In this document: piece after piece, positions 26,922 through 35,406 of the stretch
Layout: every line of letters starts with the position of its first letter
Position numbering within the stretch: position 1 is the stretch's first letter
NCBI RefSeq assembly: GCF_000423125.1
Contig: NZ_AUHJ01000006.1
Span: 124,001 to 188,000, forward strand
Reading direction: 5' to 3'
From: Haliea salexigens DSM 19537
GTDB lineage: Bacteria > Pseudomonadota > Gammaproteobacteria > Pseudomonadales > Halieaceae
DNA: 64,000 nt
Program-made: the position numbers and the translations under genes
Notes under the pieces: model-generated
What the model was told of the DNA's origin: nothing
What the model saw: only the letters and a program-made list of their open reading frames with translations
The model's database searches: none

Positions 26922-28798
26922 CAATTCATGCCTGCTCGATAGGTCTGGCGCACGGCGGCCTGCGACTCGTCGATCAGGGTGAACGCATCGCGCAATTGCT
27001 CCCGCGCCAGCGTAGGCAGTCCGTGGGGCTTGAGGAAATTGTCCGGTGGCTCGCCTGCCAGAATCTGCTGGCACTGGTGTTGCAAACGTTGCTGTTGCAC
27101 GCAGTGCAGGGCGTCGGCCAGGTTGCGACCGTCACCCATGGTCAGTTTCTTCGCGCGCGTCAGCGCCTGCAGGCGCTCTTCCGTATTGACCGCCGCTATG
27201 CCATGCGCCAGTGCGTGCAAGCGCACGATCTCCGTGATCGGTAGTACCCCGCGTTTCTTCAGGTCAACAGCATCGCGGTGTTCACCGTTGCGCTCGACAA
27301 CGAAGCGCCGGAACATGCCGAGCGGCGGGCGGTTTTCCAGCGCGTTGGCGGCGAGCGCCGCAAGGAAGATCGAATTGCGCGAGGCTTCCTGCAACATCAC
27401 CTGCTGCAGCTGTGCGCACAAACGGTCGTCGCCATAGATCGCGCGCAGGTCAAAGAAGATGCTCACTCGCATCACCGCCGCAGGCGACGGCGTTGCGGTC
27501 CAATTGCGCACAGTGTCCTGCCAGCGCTGCAGCGGTTGCCGCCAGCTCTCCGTGGTGGCCATGACCCCGCCCTGGCAATACTGATAACCACAGAGCTGCA
27601 GGCCATCACAGACCCGCTGAGCAAGGCCTGCAAACCAGCCCGCGTCCGCATCCCGCGCCTCGTCTGAGATGATCATGCCGTTGTCCTGATCGGCCGCGAA
27701 CAGTTGCTCGGCGCGGGCCTGCGAGCCGAAACCCACCCAGCACCACGTGGCCGGTGCCGGCCCCAGCTCAGCTTCCGCCAGCTGTATCAGGCGTACGGTG
27801 ACTGCATCCGAGATGGCCGTCAGCACCCGGCTTACCTGGTGTGCATGCATGCCGGACTGGCTCCACTGCACCACCAGCCCGGGCATGCCCTCCAGCAATG
27901 CCTTTATGCCTTCGGGGCTTTCCTGCCGCGAAATATGCTGTACCAGATACACGGGGTCATTCTGGCGCGCGAGAATCAGGTCGGATGTGGTGAGCATGCC
28001 GCAGAGCCGCCCAGCCTCGGTGACGGGCAGGTGATGATAGCCGCGGCGGGTCATGAGCAGGGTGGCGTCGAACAGGCTGCAGTCTGCCTCGACGGTCTCC
28101 GGATTGGCCGTCATGATGCTGGCGATGGCTGTGTCGGCAGGAAGCGCCGCGGTAAGCGCGCGAGCCCGTAGATCGCGATCGGTGATGATGCCCTCGAGCT
28201 GTGTGCCCCTGAGCACCAGAGCGGAGGATACGCGCCGCTGTGTCATGGCCTCGGCGACAGCCTGCAGGGTGTCGCTGCTGCGCACCGTGAGCAAGTCGGT
28301 ACTCATGGTGTCGCGGATACGTTGCAGCAGGGCATTGGCCGCCGGTTGATAGCGCGCTGCCCGTCGCAGCCGGCGGTTGCGCTGGCTGCTGAAATGGCGG
28401 TCGATGTTGCGGTGTGCCTGTCGCAGTGCCTGATAGGCGGTGTCGGGCAGGAAGTAGATAAGCGCATCCTCAATGACCCGGGCTTGCACCTGGCCGCGCT
28501 CGGCATTGAGTCCGCCGATATGGAAGCTCTCGCCCTCGCCCAGGCGATCGAGCAGCGTATTGTCCGCATCGCGCAGGTCCACGGCACCGCTGCGTAGTAT
28601 GCGCAAGCCACAGGGCTCCGAACCGGCATCAAAGCACTCGCCGCGGGTGTGGTAGCTGATTGCCAGTGTCGGCAGCAGGCGGGCCAGTTCGCTGGGCGAC
28701 AGGGTGTCGAAGGGCAGCGTTGCGGCGAGGAAGTCCGCCACGGGGGTGAGTTCAACGGGCGGCTGGGGCACTGCTGGCGTGTTGTTCGCGTCCGCCAT
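26921..28798 (-). CDS. cNMP-binding / CBS pair / DUF294 nucleotidyltransferase-like protein
   Basis: The 625-residue cytoplasmic protein has three regions: a cyclic-nucleotide-binding-like domain (about 20-140), a CBS pair (about 165-285) and a DUF294 nucleotidyltransferase-like domain with GFGSQARAEQLFAADQDNG near 356-374, where G-S and the later D-x-D are the expected NTP and metal contacts. A C-terminal substrate-binding-like helical domain follows. Such proteins sit beside actP and a DnaQ-like exonuclease in many gammaproteobacteria and probably sense adenylates; no reaction is proven. It is 2 bases from the preceding membrane protein gene and overlaps the exonuclease. Confidence 0.85.
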   Translation of the reverse strand: MADANNTPAVPQPPVELTPVADFLAATLPFDTLSPSELARLLPTLAISYHTRGECFDAGSEPCGLRILRSGAVDLRDADNTLLDRLGEGESFHIGGLNAERGQVQARVIEDALIYFLPDTAYQALRQAHRNIDRHFSSQRNRRLRRAARYQPAANALLQRIRDTMSTDLLTVRSSDTLQAVAEAMTQRRVSSALVLRGTQLEGIITDRDLRARALTAALPADTAIASIMTANPETVEADCSLFDATLLMTRRGYHHLPVTEAGRLCGMLTTSDLILARQNDPVYLVQHISRQESPEGIKALLEGMPGLVVQWSQSGMHAHQVSRVLTAISDAVTVRLIQLAEAELGPAPATWCWVGFGSQARAEQLFAADQDNGMIISDEARDADAGWFAGLAQRVCDGLQLCGYQYCQGGVMATTESWRQPLQRWQDTVRNWTATPSPAAVMRVSIFFDLRAIYGDDRLCAQLQQVMLQEASRNSIFLAALAANALENRPPLGMFRRFVVERNGEHRDAVDLKKRGVLPITEIVRLHALAHGIAAVNTEERLQALTRAKKLTMGDGRNLADALHCVQQQRLQHQCQQILAGEPPDNFLKPHGLPTLAREQLRDAFTLIDESQAAVRQTYRAGMN

Positions 28799-28800
28799 GC

Positions 28801-29265
28801 TCAGGGCTGCTGGCTACGGTAGCGCTGCAGGAAGTCGGACCCGGTGTCAGCGTAGTAGCGGCTGCCACCCGCAGCGGCCACCAGCTGCAAGCGGGCGCCC
28901 TCTGCCGGCAGCACTGGAAGTGTCAGAATCCATTGCTGCGGATCTGTATTGCTGCTGTGCAGGGGCTGCGGAGCGCCTGCTTCGATTGCCATCACCGCGC
29001 CCTCAAGCGGATGCGAAGACAGCAGGCGCAGCTGCCAGCCGGATGCCAGCGCCTGGACGTCGATTTCCAGCTCGAGGTCGCCGTTGGCAAGCTCGCAACG
29101 GCCGCTGTCGTAGCGGCAGTTGCTCTTGGCCAGCAAGGGGTAGTCGCTCCCCGCCTCGGCCTGCTGTGGCTGCTCGCCCACCAGTTGACCAACGGCAAAC
29201 CACGCGCTGATGGAGAGCAGCGGTGCCACCAGGAGTGCGATGATGACATGACGGTTGCTGAACAT
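28801..29265 (-). CDS. Small membrane-anchored protein of unknown function
   Basis: The 154-residue protein has one N-terminal hydrophobic segment (residues 8-27), either a signal anchor or an uncleaved signal peptide, and a periplasmic part of about 120 residues that looks beta-rich. Two cysteines (CRYDSGRC) are six residues apart and may form a disulfide. I do not recognise a named family. It lies in the acetate operon, 19 bases after actP and 2 bases before the cNMP/CBS gene, so it is probably an accessory of uptake or signalling. Confidence 0.7.
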   Translation of the reverse strand: MFSNRHVIIALLVAPLLSISAWFAVGQLVGEQPQQAEAGSDYPLLAKSNCRYDSGRCELANGDLELEIDVQALASGWQLRLLSSHPLEGAVMAIEAGAPQPLHSSNTDPQQWILTLPVLPAEGARLQLVAAAGGSRYYADTGSDFLQRYRSQQP

Positions 29266-29284
29266 CAGTTTGCTTCCCTGTGCG

Positions 29285-31015
29285 TCAGTGGTCCTGGGCG
29301 GCGCTGGCGCCTGCCGGAACCCGGATGTGTTCCACCAGCTCCTGCACCGATGCTGGCGGTGCGCTGGTCACCCGGCTCACCAGCATGGCCACGGCGAAGT
29401 TCACCACGGCGCCCACGGCGCCAAAGGCGTTTGGTTCAATGCCGAGGAACCAGTTCGCCGGCATGTCGCCGAGAAATGCCGTTGAGGCGACAAACATAAT
29501 ACCCTTGTGCTGGAACACGTAGAACAGGGTGACGCCAATCCCCGCGACCATGCCCGCAATCGCGCCCTCCTTGGTGGTGCGCTTGGAGAATATGCCCATC
29601 ATCAAGGCGGGGAAGATGGAGGAAGCTGCCAGGCCGAAGGCGAGTGCTACCGTGCCGGCCGCGAATCCCGGCGGATTGAAGCCGAGGTACCCCGCACCCA
29701 CGATGGCCGCCGCCATTGCGACCCGGCTCGCGCGCAGTTCAGCGCGCTCGGAAATGCCCGGAGCGATCATGCCCTTGAGCAAGTCGTGGGAGATGGCGGA
29801 GGCAATGGCCAACAGCAGGCCCGCAGCGGTGGACAGTGCCGCCGCCAGCCCGCCCGCCGCGACCAGGGCGATTACCCAGTTGGGTAGCTGTGCGATTTCA
29901 GGGTTGGCCAGTACCATGATGTCGTTGTCCACGGTCACCATCTCATTGGTCGCCGCATCGGCACTGTACTGGATACGGCCGTCGCCATTCTTGTCCTCGA
30001 ATGCCAGCAGTCCCGTGGTTTCCCAGTTGCGGAACCAGTCCGGCCGCTTGTCGTACTCGAGGTATTCACCGGGCGTGGGTTCGATGGTTTGCATAAGGTT
30101 CAGGCGGGCCATGCCGGCCACGGCAGGTGCCGTGGTGTAGAGAATGGCAATGAAGAGCAGTGCCCAGCCGGCGGAGCTGCGCGCATCGCGTACCTTGGGC
30201 ACGGTGAAGAAACGGATGATGACGTGGGGCAGCCCCGCGGTGCCGATCATCAGCGACGCCGTGTACGCAAACATGTTGAGGCCGCTCAGGCGGTATTCGG
30301 TTGTGTATTGATTGAAGCCCAGCTCCATGACCATCTGGTCCAGCTTGTCCAGCAGATAGGTGTCCGTGCCGGTCAGGGTGCTGCCCAGTCCCAGCTGCGG
30401 GAACGGATTGCCAGTCAGGTTCAGGCTGATGAATATCGCCGGGATGGTATAGGCCATGATCAGGACGCAGTACTGCGCAATCTGGGTATACGTGATGCCT
30501 TTCATGCCGCCGAGTACCGCGTAGAAAAACACGATGCACATACCCACCAGCAAACCGGTGCCGTAGTCGACTTCCAGGAAGCGGGAGAAAGCGACGCCGA
30601 TGCCTTTCATTTGCCCGATGACGTACGTGACCGAGCAGATAATCAGGCAGACCACGGCCACCGCGCGCGCCGCTTTGGAGTAAAAGCGGTCGCCGATGAA
30701 CTCCGGTACGGTGAATTTGCCGTACTTGCGCAGGTAGGGGGCGAGGAGCATGGCCAGGATAACGAAGCCACCCGTCCAGCCCATCAGGAATACCGAGCCA
30801 CCGTAGCCCATGAAGGCAATCATGCCTGCCATGGAGATAAACGAGGCCGCGGACATCCAGTCCGCGGCGGTCGCCATGCCGTTCGCAACAGGGTGCACGC
30901 CGCCGCCGGCAACGTAAAAGTCCTTGGTGGAGCCGGCGCGAGACCAAATGGCAATGCCGATATACAGCGCGAAGCTGGCGCCGACCACGAGATAAGTCAG
31001 TGTCTGCAGTTCCAT
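29285..31015 (-). CDS. actP: Cation/acetate symporter (sodium:solute symporter family)
   Basis: The 576-residue inner-membrane protein has the 13 or so helices of the SSS family, with the signature GGMKGITYTQIAQY and an early ADWMSAASFISMAG. It belongs to the subfamily paired with a DUF4212 small subunit, which lies 10 bases upstream. The loop around residues 330-385 has an EF-hand-like stretch DKNGDGRIQYSA that is absent from classical ActP as I know it. It imports acetate or similar short acids with a cation, feeding Acs. Substrate is inferred from context and the promoter 12-mer shared with acs. Confidence 0.9.
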   Translation of the reverse strand: MELQTLTYLVVGASFALYIGIAIWSRAGSTKDFYVAGGGVHPVANGMATAADWMSAASFISMAGMIAFMGYGGSVFLMGWTGGFVILAMLLAPYLRKYGKFTVPEFIGDRFYSKAARAVAVVCLIICSVTYVIGQMKGIGVAFSRFLEVDYGTGLLVGMCIVFFYAVLGGMKGITYTQIAQYCVLIMAYTIPAIFISLNLTGNPFPQLGLGSTLTGTDTYLLDKLDQMVMELGFNQYTTEYRLSGLNMFAYTASLMIGTAGLPHVIIRFFTVPKVRDARSSAGWALLFIAILYTTAPAVAGMARLNLMQTIEPTPGEYLEYDKRPDWFRNWETTGLLAFEDKNGDGRIQYSADAATNEMVTVDNDIMVLANPEIAQLPNWVIALVAAGGLAAALSTAAGLLLAIASAISHDLLKGMIAPGISERAELRASRVAMAAAIVGAGYLGFNPPGFAAGTVALAFGLAASSIFPALMMGIFSKRTTKEGAIAGMVAGIGVTLFYVFQHKGIMFVASTAFLGDMPANWFLGIEPNAFGAVGAVVNFAVAMLVSRVTSAPPASVQELVEHIRVPAGASAAQDH

Positions 31016-31025
31016 GAGGCGGCCC

Positions 31026-31292
31026 CTAGTCTTCTTCTACGTTGAATTCGCGGTCGAGCTTGGCCATCTGCCGTGTGTAGTAGAAAATCAACACTACAAA
31101 CACGTAGATGGAACCCTGCTGCGCGAACCAGAAGCCGAGTTTGTAGCCACCGATCTGTATCTGGTTGAGCACATCCACAAGCAGAATGCCGCAGCCGAAA
31201 CTGACCACGAACCAGATCAGCAGCAGTTTGAACATCAGGGCAAGATTGCGGCGCCAATAGGCCAGCGCCTGGGCCTCGGTTAAACGTGACAT
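31026..31292 (-). CDS. DUF4212 membrane subunit of acetate symporter
   Basis: The 88-residue protein has two membrane helices (about 19-41 and 54-73) and the DUF4212 hallmarks YWRRNLALM near the start and QMAKLDREF near the end. It is the small partner found directly before VC_2705-type symporters and probably forms a complex with ActP, comparable to YjcH with E. coli ActP. It is the first gene of the minus-strand acetate operon. Confidence 0.9.
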   Translation of the reverse strand: MSRLTEAQALAYWRRNLALMFKLLLIWFVVSFGCGILLVDVLNQIQIGGYKLGFWFAQQGSIYVFVVLIFYYTRQMAKLDREFNVEED

Positions 31293-31333
31293 GGGGGCTC
31301 TCCGTTACTGTTGTTATCGTCTCACTCAGCCCG

Positions 31334-31342
31334 ACTATAGCA
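31334..31342 (-). promoter_or_regulatory. Extended -10 promoter of the actP operon
   Basis: On the minus strand the sequence reads TGCTATAGT, an extended -10 element. Transcription would start near 31327, 35 bases before the DUF4212 start codon. The GACCTTGGTCGA site lies 27 bases upstream of the -10 hexamer and would replace a missing -35 box. Confidence 0.6.
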
Positions 31343-31366
31343 CCGGGGCGCGCTGCATCGCTGTTG

Positions 31367-31378
31367 GACCTTGGTCGA
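31367..31378. promoter_or_regulatory. GACCTTGGTCGA site upstream of the actP operon
   Basis: This is identical over 12 bases to the site before acs (24234-24245). Its centre is about 45 bases upstream of the predicted actP-operon start, with opposite orientation relative to transcription; the GACC-TT-GGTC core is a dyad, so orientation may not matter. Confidence 0.55.
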
Positions 31379-31459
31379 TAGTGGGGGCAGAAGGCGGGTC
31401 CAGTAGGGTATTTGCGTCGGAGCGTCTGCCGGTTTTTGACAATTGCCCTCGCCAAGCGG

Positions 31460-31468
31460 TGCTATCCT
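31460..31468 (+). promoter_or_regulatory. Extended -10 promoter of the AlkK-like ligase
   Basis: TGCTATCCT is an extended -10 element. A consensus TTGACA at 31436-31441 lies 21 bases upstream of the hexamer, too far for normal spacing. Transcription would start near 31475, within the dyad at 31474-31489. Confidence 0.4.
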
Positions 31469-31473
31469 CGCTG

Positions 31474-31489
31474 GAAGTGATTACACTTC
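31474..31489. promoter_or_regulatory. Perfect 16-base dyad GAAGTG-ATTA-CACTTC
   Basis: The two six-base arms are exact inverted copies around ATTA. The dyad begins 5 bases after the -10 hexamer at 31463-31468 and covers the predicted transcription start, the classic place for a repressor operator. It does not match the PsrA or FadR boxes I know. Confidence 0.5.
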
Positions 31490-31531
31490 GGGCAAAGATC
31501 TCGATTCAAGCAATAAAAGGAGAACATCCGG

Positions 31532-33163
31532 ATGCACGGTTTAATGATGGATATGCCGCTGCTGATCACCTCGATCATCCAGCACGCGGAGCGGGTTAAC
31601 GGGGATCAGGAGATTGTGTCGGTCACACGCGACAACCCGCGACACCGTTACACCTATCGCGAAGCCTTCGAGCGCGCCCGCCAGCTCGCCAATGCCATAA
31701 GTCCCTGGGGTCTGCAGCGTGGAGACCGCATAGGCACGCTGGCATGGAACGACTACCGCCACCTCGAGACCTACTACGCCTCGGCCTGCAGTGGCTATGT
31801 TTGCCATACCATCAATCCGCGCCTGTTCCCGGAGCAGCTGGTCTACATCATCAATCACGCAGAAGACCGCTACGTGTTCCTCGATCCTGATTTCGTGCCG
31901 TTGGCCGAAAAGCTGGCGCCCGAGTGCCCGGGTGTTGAAGGCTGGATTGTGCTCACCAGTGCGCAACACATGCCGGAAACGACCCTGCCCAATGCAATCT
32001 GCTACGAAACTCTCATCGAGGGTGGGAGCAGCGAGTTCGAGTGGCCGGAGCTGGACGAGCGCGATGCCTGCGCCCTGTGCTACACCTCGGGCACCACAGG
32101 CCACCCGAAGGGTGTCCTGTACTCGCACCGTTCAACCATGCTGCACGCCTACGCCACCATGATGCCGGATGCCATGGGTTTGTCGGCGAGCGATGTGGTG
32201 TTGCCGATTGTGCCGATGTTTCACGTCAATGCCTGGGGTAACCCCTATTCCTGCCCGATGGCCGGTTCCAAGCTGGTGTTCCCGGGTAACAAGATGGGCG
32301 ATGGCGAAACCCTCGCCGATCTCATCAACGAGGAGCAGGTGACGATGTCGGCGGGTGTCCCTACTGTCTGGCTGGCGCTGTTGGGGCACCTCAAGTCCAC
32401 CGGCAAGCAGGTGGAGTCACTGAAACGGGTTGTCGTGGGTGGCGCGGCATGCCCCCTGGCGATTGCCGAACAATTCGATACCTACGGCGTGGTCGCGCGC
32501 GTGGGTTGGGGCATGACTGAAATGAGCCCGCTCGGCACGATCAACGCCAGTGACACCGAGCGTGAGCGCTTCAGTGAGGATGATTTCTCCCGGCTGCGCC
32601 TGAAGGCCGGGCGTGCCATCTTTGGCGTGGAAATGAAGATTGTCGACGAAGAGGGTCAGGAGCTGCCCTGGGATGGCAAGGCCTTCGGGGCCTTGAAGGT
32701 GCGCGGCCCCTGGATCTGTTCCGGCTACTTCAAACGCGACGCCGACGGCGCCCACGCGGAGGCCGGCTGGTTCGAAACAGGCGATGTGGCCACCATTGAC
32801 CCTGATGGCTACATGGCCATCACCGACCGCACCAAGGACGTTATCAAATCGGGCGGCGAGTGGATTTCCTCGATCGAGCTGGAGAACGTGGCGATGAGCC
32901 ACCCCAAGGTGGCGGAGGCGGCAGTGATTGGCCATTACCATCCGAAATGGAGCGAGCGACCCCTGTTGATTGTGGTGCGCAAGGGAGACGGCCAGGACTT
33001 GGCTGCCGATGACATGCTCAGCTGGTTCGAAGGTAAGGTGGCCACCTGGTGGAAGCCCGATGCGGTGGAGTTTGTCGATGAGTTGCCACACGGGGCCACG
33101 GGCAAGATCCACAAGGTCTCGCTGCGCGAGCAATTCAAGGACTACAGCTTCCCCGGCCAGTAA
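31532..33163 (+). CDS. AlkK-like medium/long-chain acyl-CoA ligase
   Basis: The 543-residue adenylate-forming enzyme has the loop [28 protein letters not shown], and the hinge and C-terminal [18 protein letters not shown] with the catalytic lysine near [10 protein letters not shown]. Segments such as [22 protein letters not shown] closely recall AlkK of Pseudomonas alkane plasmids, which activates medium-chain fatty acids. It activates a carboxylic acid to its CoA thioester, feeding beta-oxidation. AAGGAG precedes the ATG. It has its own promoter with an overlapping dyad, so it is likely controlled separately from the fadD3 operon that follows. The true chain length is unknown. Confidence 0.9.
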   Translation: MHGLMMDMPLLITSIIQHAERVNGDQEIVSVTRDNPRHRYTYREAFERARQLANAISPWGLQRGDRIGTLAWNDYRHLETYYASACSGYVCHTINPRLFPEQLVYIINHAEDRYVFLDPDFVPLAEKLAPECPGVEGWIVLTSAQHMPETTLPNAICYETLIEGGSSEFEWPELDERDACALCYTSGTTGHPKGVLYSHRSTMLHAYATMMPDAMGLSASDVVLPIVPMFHVNAWGNPYSCPMAGSKLVFPGNKMGDGETLADLINEEQVTMSAGVPTVWLALLGHLKSTGKQVESLKRVVVGGAACPLAIAEQFDTYGVVARVGWGMTEMSPLGTINASDTERERFSEDDFSRLRLKAGRAIFGVEMKIVDEEGQELPWDGKAFGALKVRGPWICSGYFKRDADGAHAEAGWFETGDVATIDPDGYMAITDRTKDVIKSGGEWISSIELENVAMSHPKVAEAAVIGHYHPKWSERPLLIVVRKGDGQDLAADDMLSWFEGKVATWWKPDAVEFVDELPHGATGKIHKVSLREQFKDYSFPGQ

Positions 33164-33175
33164 CGAGGCCTGGCG

Positions 33176-33197
33176 CTCCGCCCCTGGCCGGGCGGAG
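33176..33197 (+). terminator. Hairpin after the AlkK-like ligase gene
   Basis: CTCCGCCC (33176-33183) and GGGCGGAG (33190-33197) form a perfect 8-base-pair GC-rich stem with a 6-base loop, 13 bases after the ligase stop. The downstream tract is not strongly U-rich, so termination may be partial. Confidence 0.4.
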
Positions 33198-33240
33198 TGT
33201 AGCTTCAATATGCGTAGTTTGCTGGGCAAATAATTACGAA

Positions 33241-33262
33241 TTCCGGTTGTAAAACCCCGGAA
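33241..33262. promoter_or_regulatory. Dyad TTCCGG-N10-CCGGAA over the fadD3 promoter
   Basis: Exact inverted 6-base arms at 33241-33246 and 33257-33262 flank and cover the -35 box TTGTAA of the fadD3 promoter. Location and symmetry make it the best candidate operator for the ipd operon, possibly for its own Lrp-type regulators. Confidence 0.45.
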
Positions 33263-33275
33263 CGCTGACTAGTAT
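33247..33275 (+). promoter_or_regulatory. Promoter of the fadD3-ipd operon
   Basis: TTGTAA (33247-33252) and TAGTAT (33270-33275) are separated by 17 bases. The predicted start near 33282 leaves about 27 bases to the ATG at 33309. Confidence 0.5.
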
Positions 33276-33308
33276 TGTGTCCCCGGTTTACTGTTTGTGC
33301 CTTTTGCC

Positions 33309-34892
33309 ATGCCCATTACCGAGTCAGATCAGCGCACATTACCGCAGGTTGTCGCGGCTACCGCCAGGGCGCTGCCCGAGCGGGTGGCAATCAGCGATGG
33401 CCCCGTTTCCCTTACCTACGCCGAGCTTGATGCGGCGCGTCTGCGAGCCGCTGCGGCCTTTCTGGCGGCGGGGCTTGCGCATGGCGAACGCATCGCCATC
33501 TGGGCGCCGAACATGTGGCAGTGGATTGTCGCGGCCATGGGCGCGCAGACCATAGGCGGCGTGCTGGTGCCGCTCAATACCCGTTTGAAGGGAGCAGAGG
33601 CCGGTTTTATCCTCCGCCGCAGCGGTGCGCGCTGGTTGTTCACGGTAGGTGAGTTCCTCGGTATGCGCTACCCGGCCATGCTGGAACACGAGGATTTGCC
33701 TGACCTCAAGGGGACGGTATTGTTAGAAGGCGAGAGCGCGGGTACCCAGGCATGGGCGGAATTTCTCGCCCGCGGCGACGCTGTGGATGCTGCGGCCGTC
33801 GAGATGCGCGCCAGCCAGCTGACCCCGGACGACACCCTGGATATCCTCTTTACCTCGGGCACCACCGGGCAGCCCAAGGGGGTGGTCACCAGCCACGGGC
33901 AGAATATTCGCGCCTTTTCCACCTGGAGTGCGACAGTCGGCCTGAACAGTGACGACAACTATCTGATTATAAACCCGTTTTTTCACTCATTCGGGTACAA
34001 GGCGGGTTGGCTTGCGGCCACCCTCTGCGGTGCGCGCATGCTGCCGGTCAAGCAGTTTGATCTCGATGCGGTGCTCAGCCAGATCCACCGCGACCGCGTA
34101 TCGGTCATTCCCGGCCCACCGACCATCTACCAGTCGTTGCTCAGCCATCCGCGGCGCGCGGAATACGATCTTTCCAGCCTGCGCCTGGCGGTAACGGGGG
34201 CGGCGCCTGTGCCGGTCTCGTTGATCGAGAAGATGCGCAGCGAACTGGGCTTCCAGGTGGTGGTGACCGCCTATGGGTTGACCGAATCCTGTGGCGTGAT
34301 TTCAATCTGCCGCCCCGAAGACAGCGCGGAGCGCATTTCGCACAGCTCCGGGCGCGCCATGGCGGGCGTGGAGATGAAATGCGTCGACGCCAATGGCGCC
34401 ACTGTTGCGGCCGGTACTGAAGGCGAGATCTGGTGCCGTGGCTACAACGTCATGCAGTGCTACCTCGACAACCCCGAGGAGACCGCACGCACGATTACCG
34501 CGGATGGCTGGCTGAAAACCGGGGATGTTGGCGTGATGGATGAGGACGGCTACGTTCGCATCACCGACCGCATCAAGGATATGTTCATTGTGGGGGGCTT
34601 CAATTGCTATCCTGCGGAGATCGAGAACAGCCTGCACAGCATGCCCGGTGTGACCCGGGCGGCAGTAATAGGCATTCCCGATGAGCGCATGGGCGAAGTT
34701 GCCTGCGCGTGGATTGTTCCGGCCACCGGTGCGCAGCTGGACGAGGCGGCCGTTATTGCCTGGTCGCGCGAGCATATGGCGAATTACAAAGTGCCGCGTG
34801 TGGTGCGCCTGGTGCCGGAGCTGCCCATGAATGCCGGTGGCAAAGTACTCAAGAACGAGTTGCGCCAGCGTATTGCGGCGGAACGGGGCTAG
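33309..34892 (+). CDS. fadD3: HIP-CoA ligase FadD3-like
   Basis: The 527-residue acyl-CoA ligase has the AMP-binding loop FTSGTTGQPKGVVTSHG, AYGLTESCGV and the C-terminal RIKDMFIVGGFNCYPAE. FadD3 activates the steroid remnant HIP (methylhexahydroindanedione propanoate), left after rings A and B are removed. The assignment rests on similarity to FadD3-type ligases and on the operon, which also holds ipdA, ipdB, ipdC and echA20. A GTG at 33297 in the same frame is an alternative start; I prefer the ATG at 33309 because the predicted transcript starts near 33282. It is the first gene of the operon. Confidence 0.85.
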   Translation: MPITESDQRTLPQVVAATARALPERVAISDGPVSLTYAELDAARLRAAAAFLAAGLAHGERIAIWAPNMWQWIVAAMGAQTIGGVLVPLNTRLKGAEAGFILRRSGARWLFTVGEFLGMRYPAMLEHEDLPDLKGTVLLEGESAGTQAWAEFLARGDAVDAAAVEMRASQLTPDDTLDILFTSGTTGQPKGVVTSHGQNIRAFSTWSATVGLNSDDNYLIINPFFHSFGYKAGWLAATLCGARMLPVKQFDLDAVLSQIHRDRVSVIPGPPTIYQSLLSHPRRAEYDLSSLRLAVTGAAPVPVSLIEKMRSELGFQVVVTAYGLTESCGVISICRPEDSAERISHSSGRAMAGVEMKCVDANGATVAAGTEGEIWCRGYNVMQCYLDNPEETARTITADGWLKTGDVGVMDEDGYVRITDRIKDMFIVGGFNCYPAEIENSLHSMPGVTRAAVIGIPDERMGEVACAWIVPATGAQLDEAAVIAWSREHMANYKVPRVVRLVPELPMNAGGKVLKNELRQRIAAERG

Positions 34893-34899
34893 CGCGGAC

Positions 34900-35406
34900 G
34901 TGGCCCTGCAGGAGCAACGGGCGGAGCGCGTCTCGCAGATAGAGCTGGACGAGACGGATCACGCCATCATTGCCCTGCTGCGCGCGGACGGCCGGTTGCC
35001 CTTCCGCTCCATAGCACGTGAGCTCGGCCTCACCGAGGCGACGGTGCGTTCGCGGGTGCGGCGGCTGGAGGAATCCAGAACCATGCGCGTGGTGGCAGTC
35101 ACCGACATCGAGGCCGCCGGTTTTGGTATGTTGCTGGCGATTGGCGTGCAGGTGGAAAGCCGCTCACCGGAGGAAGTGGCACGCGAGCTGGCGGCCGTGC
35201 CCGAAGTGTTTTCGGTCAATGTGGTGGTGGGTGCCCAGGACATTGAAATACTGATGGTGGCGGAAGACCAGGTAGCGCTGCACCGCCTGTTGCATGAGCG
35301 CATTGCCACCATGCCGGGTGTGCGTCGCCTCACCCCGGCGCTGGCCGTCAATGTGCTGAAGAACCAGCCTGACTGGGTGCCGTTCGACCGGGGTGCCAGC
35401 GCATGA
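34900..35406 (+). CDS. Lrp/AsnC-family transcriptional regulator 1
   Basis: The 168-residue protein has an N-terminal winged helix-turn-helix (about residues 18-75; GLTEATVRSRVRRLEE is the recognition region) and a C-terminal RAM-type ligand/oligomerisation domain. I chose the GTG at 34900, 7 bases after fadD3, since the longer frame from 34831 runs inside fadD3. It overlaps a second Lrp-type regulator by 4 bases. In actinobacteria the equivalent pathway is controlled by the TetR-type KstR2; here this pair occupies that role by position. It may bind a CoA thioester, which is an inference. Confidence 0.85.
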   Translation: MALQEQRAERVSQIELDETDHAIIALLRADGRLPFRSIARELGLTEATVRSRVRRLEESRTMRVVAVTDIEAAGFGMLLAIGVQVESRSPEEVARELAAVPEVFSVNVVVGAQDIEILMVAEDQVALHRLLHERIATMPGVRRLTPALAVNVLKNQPDWVPFDRGASA

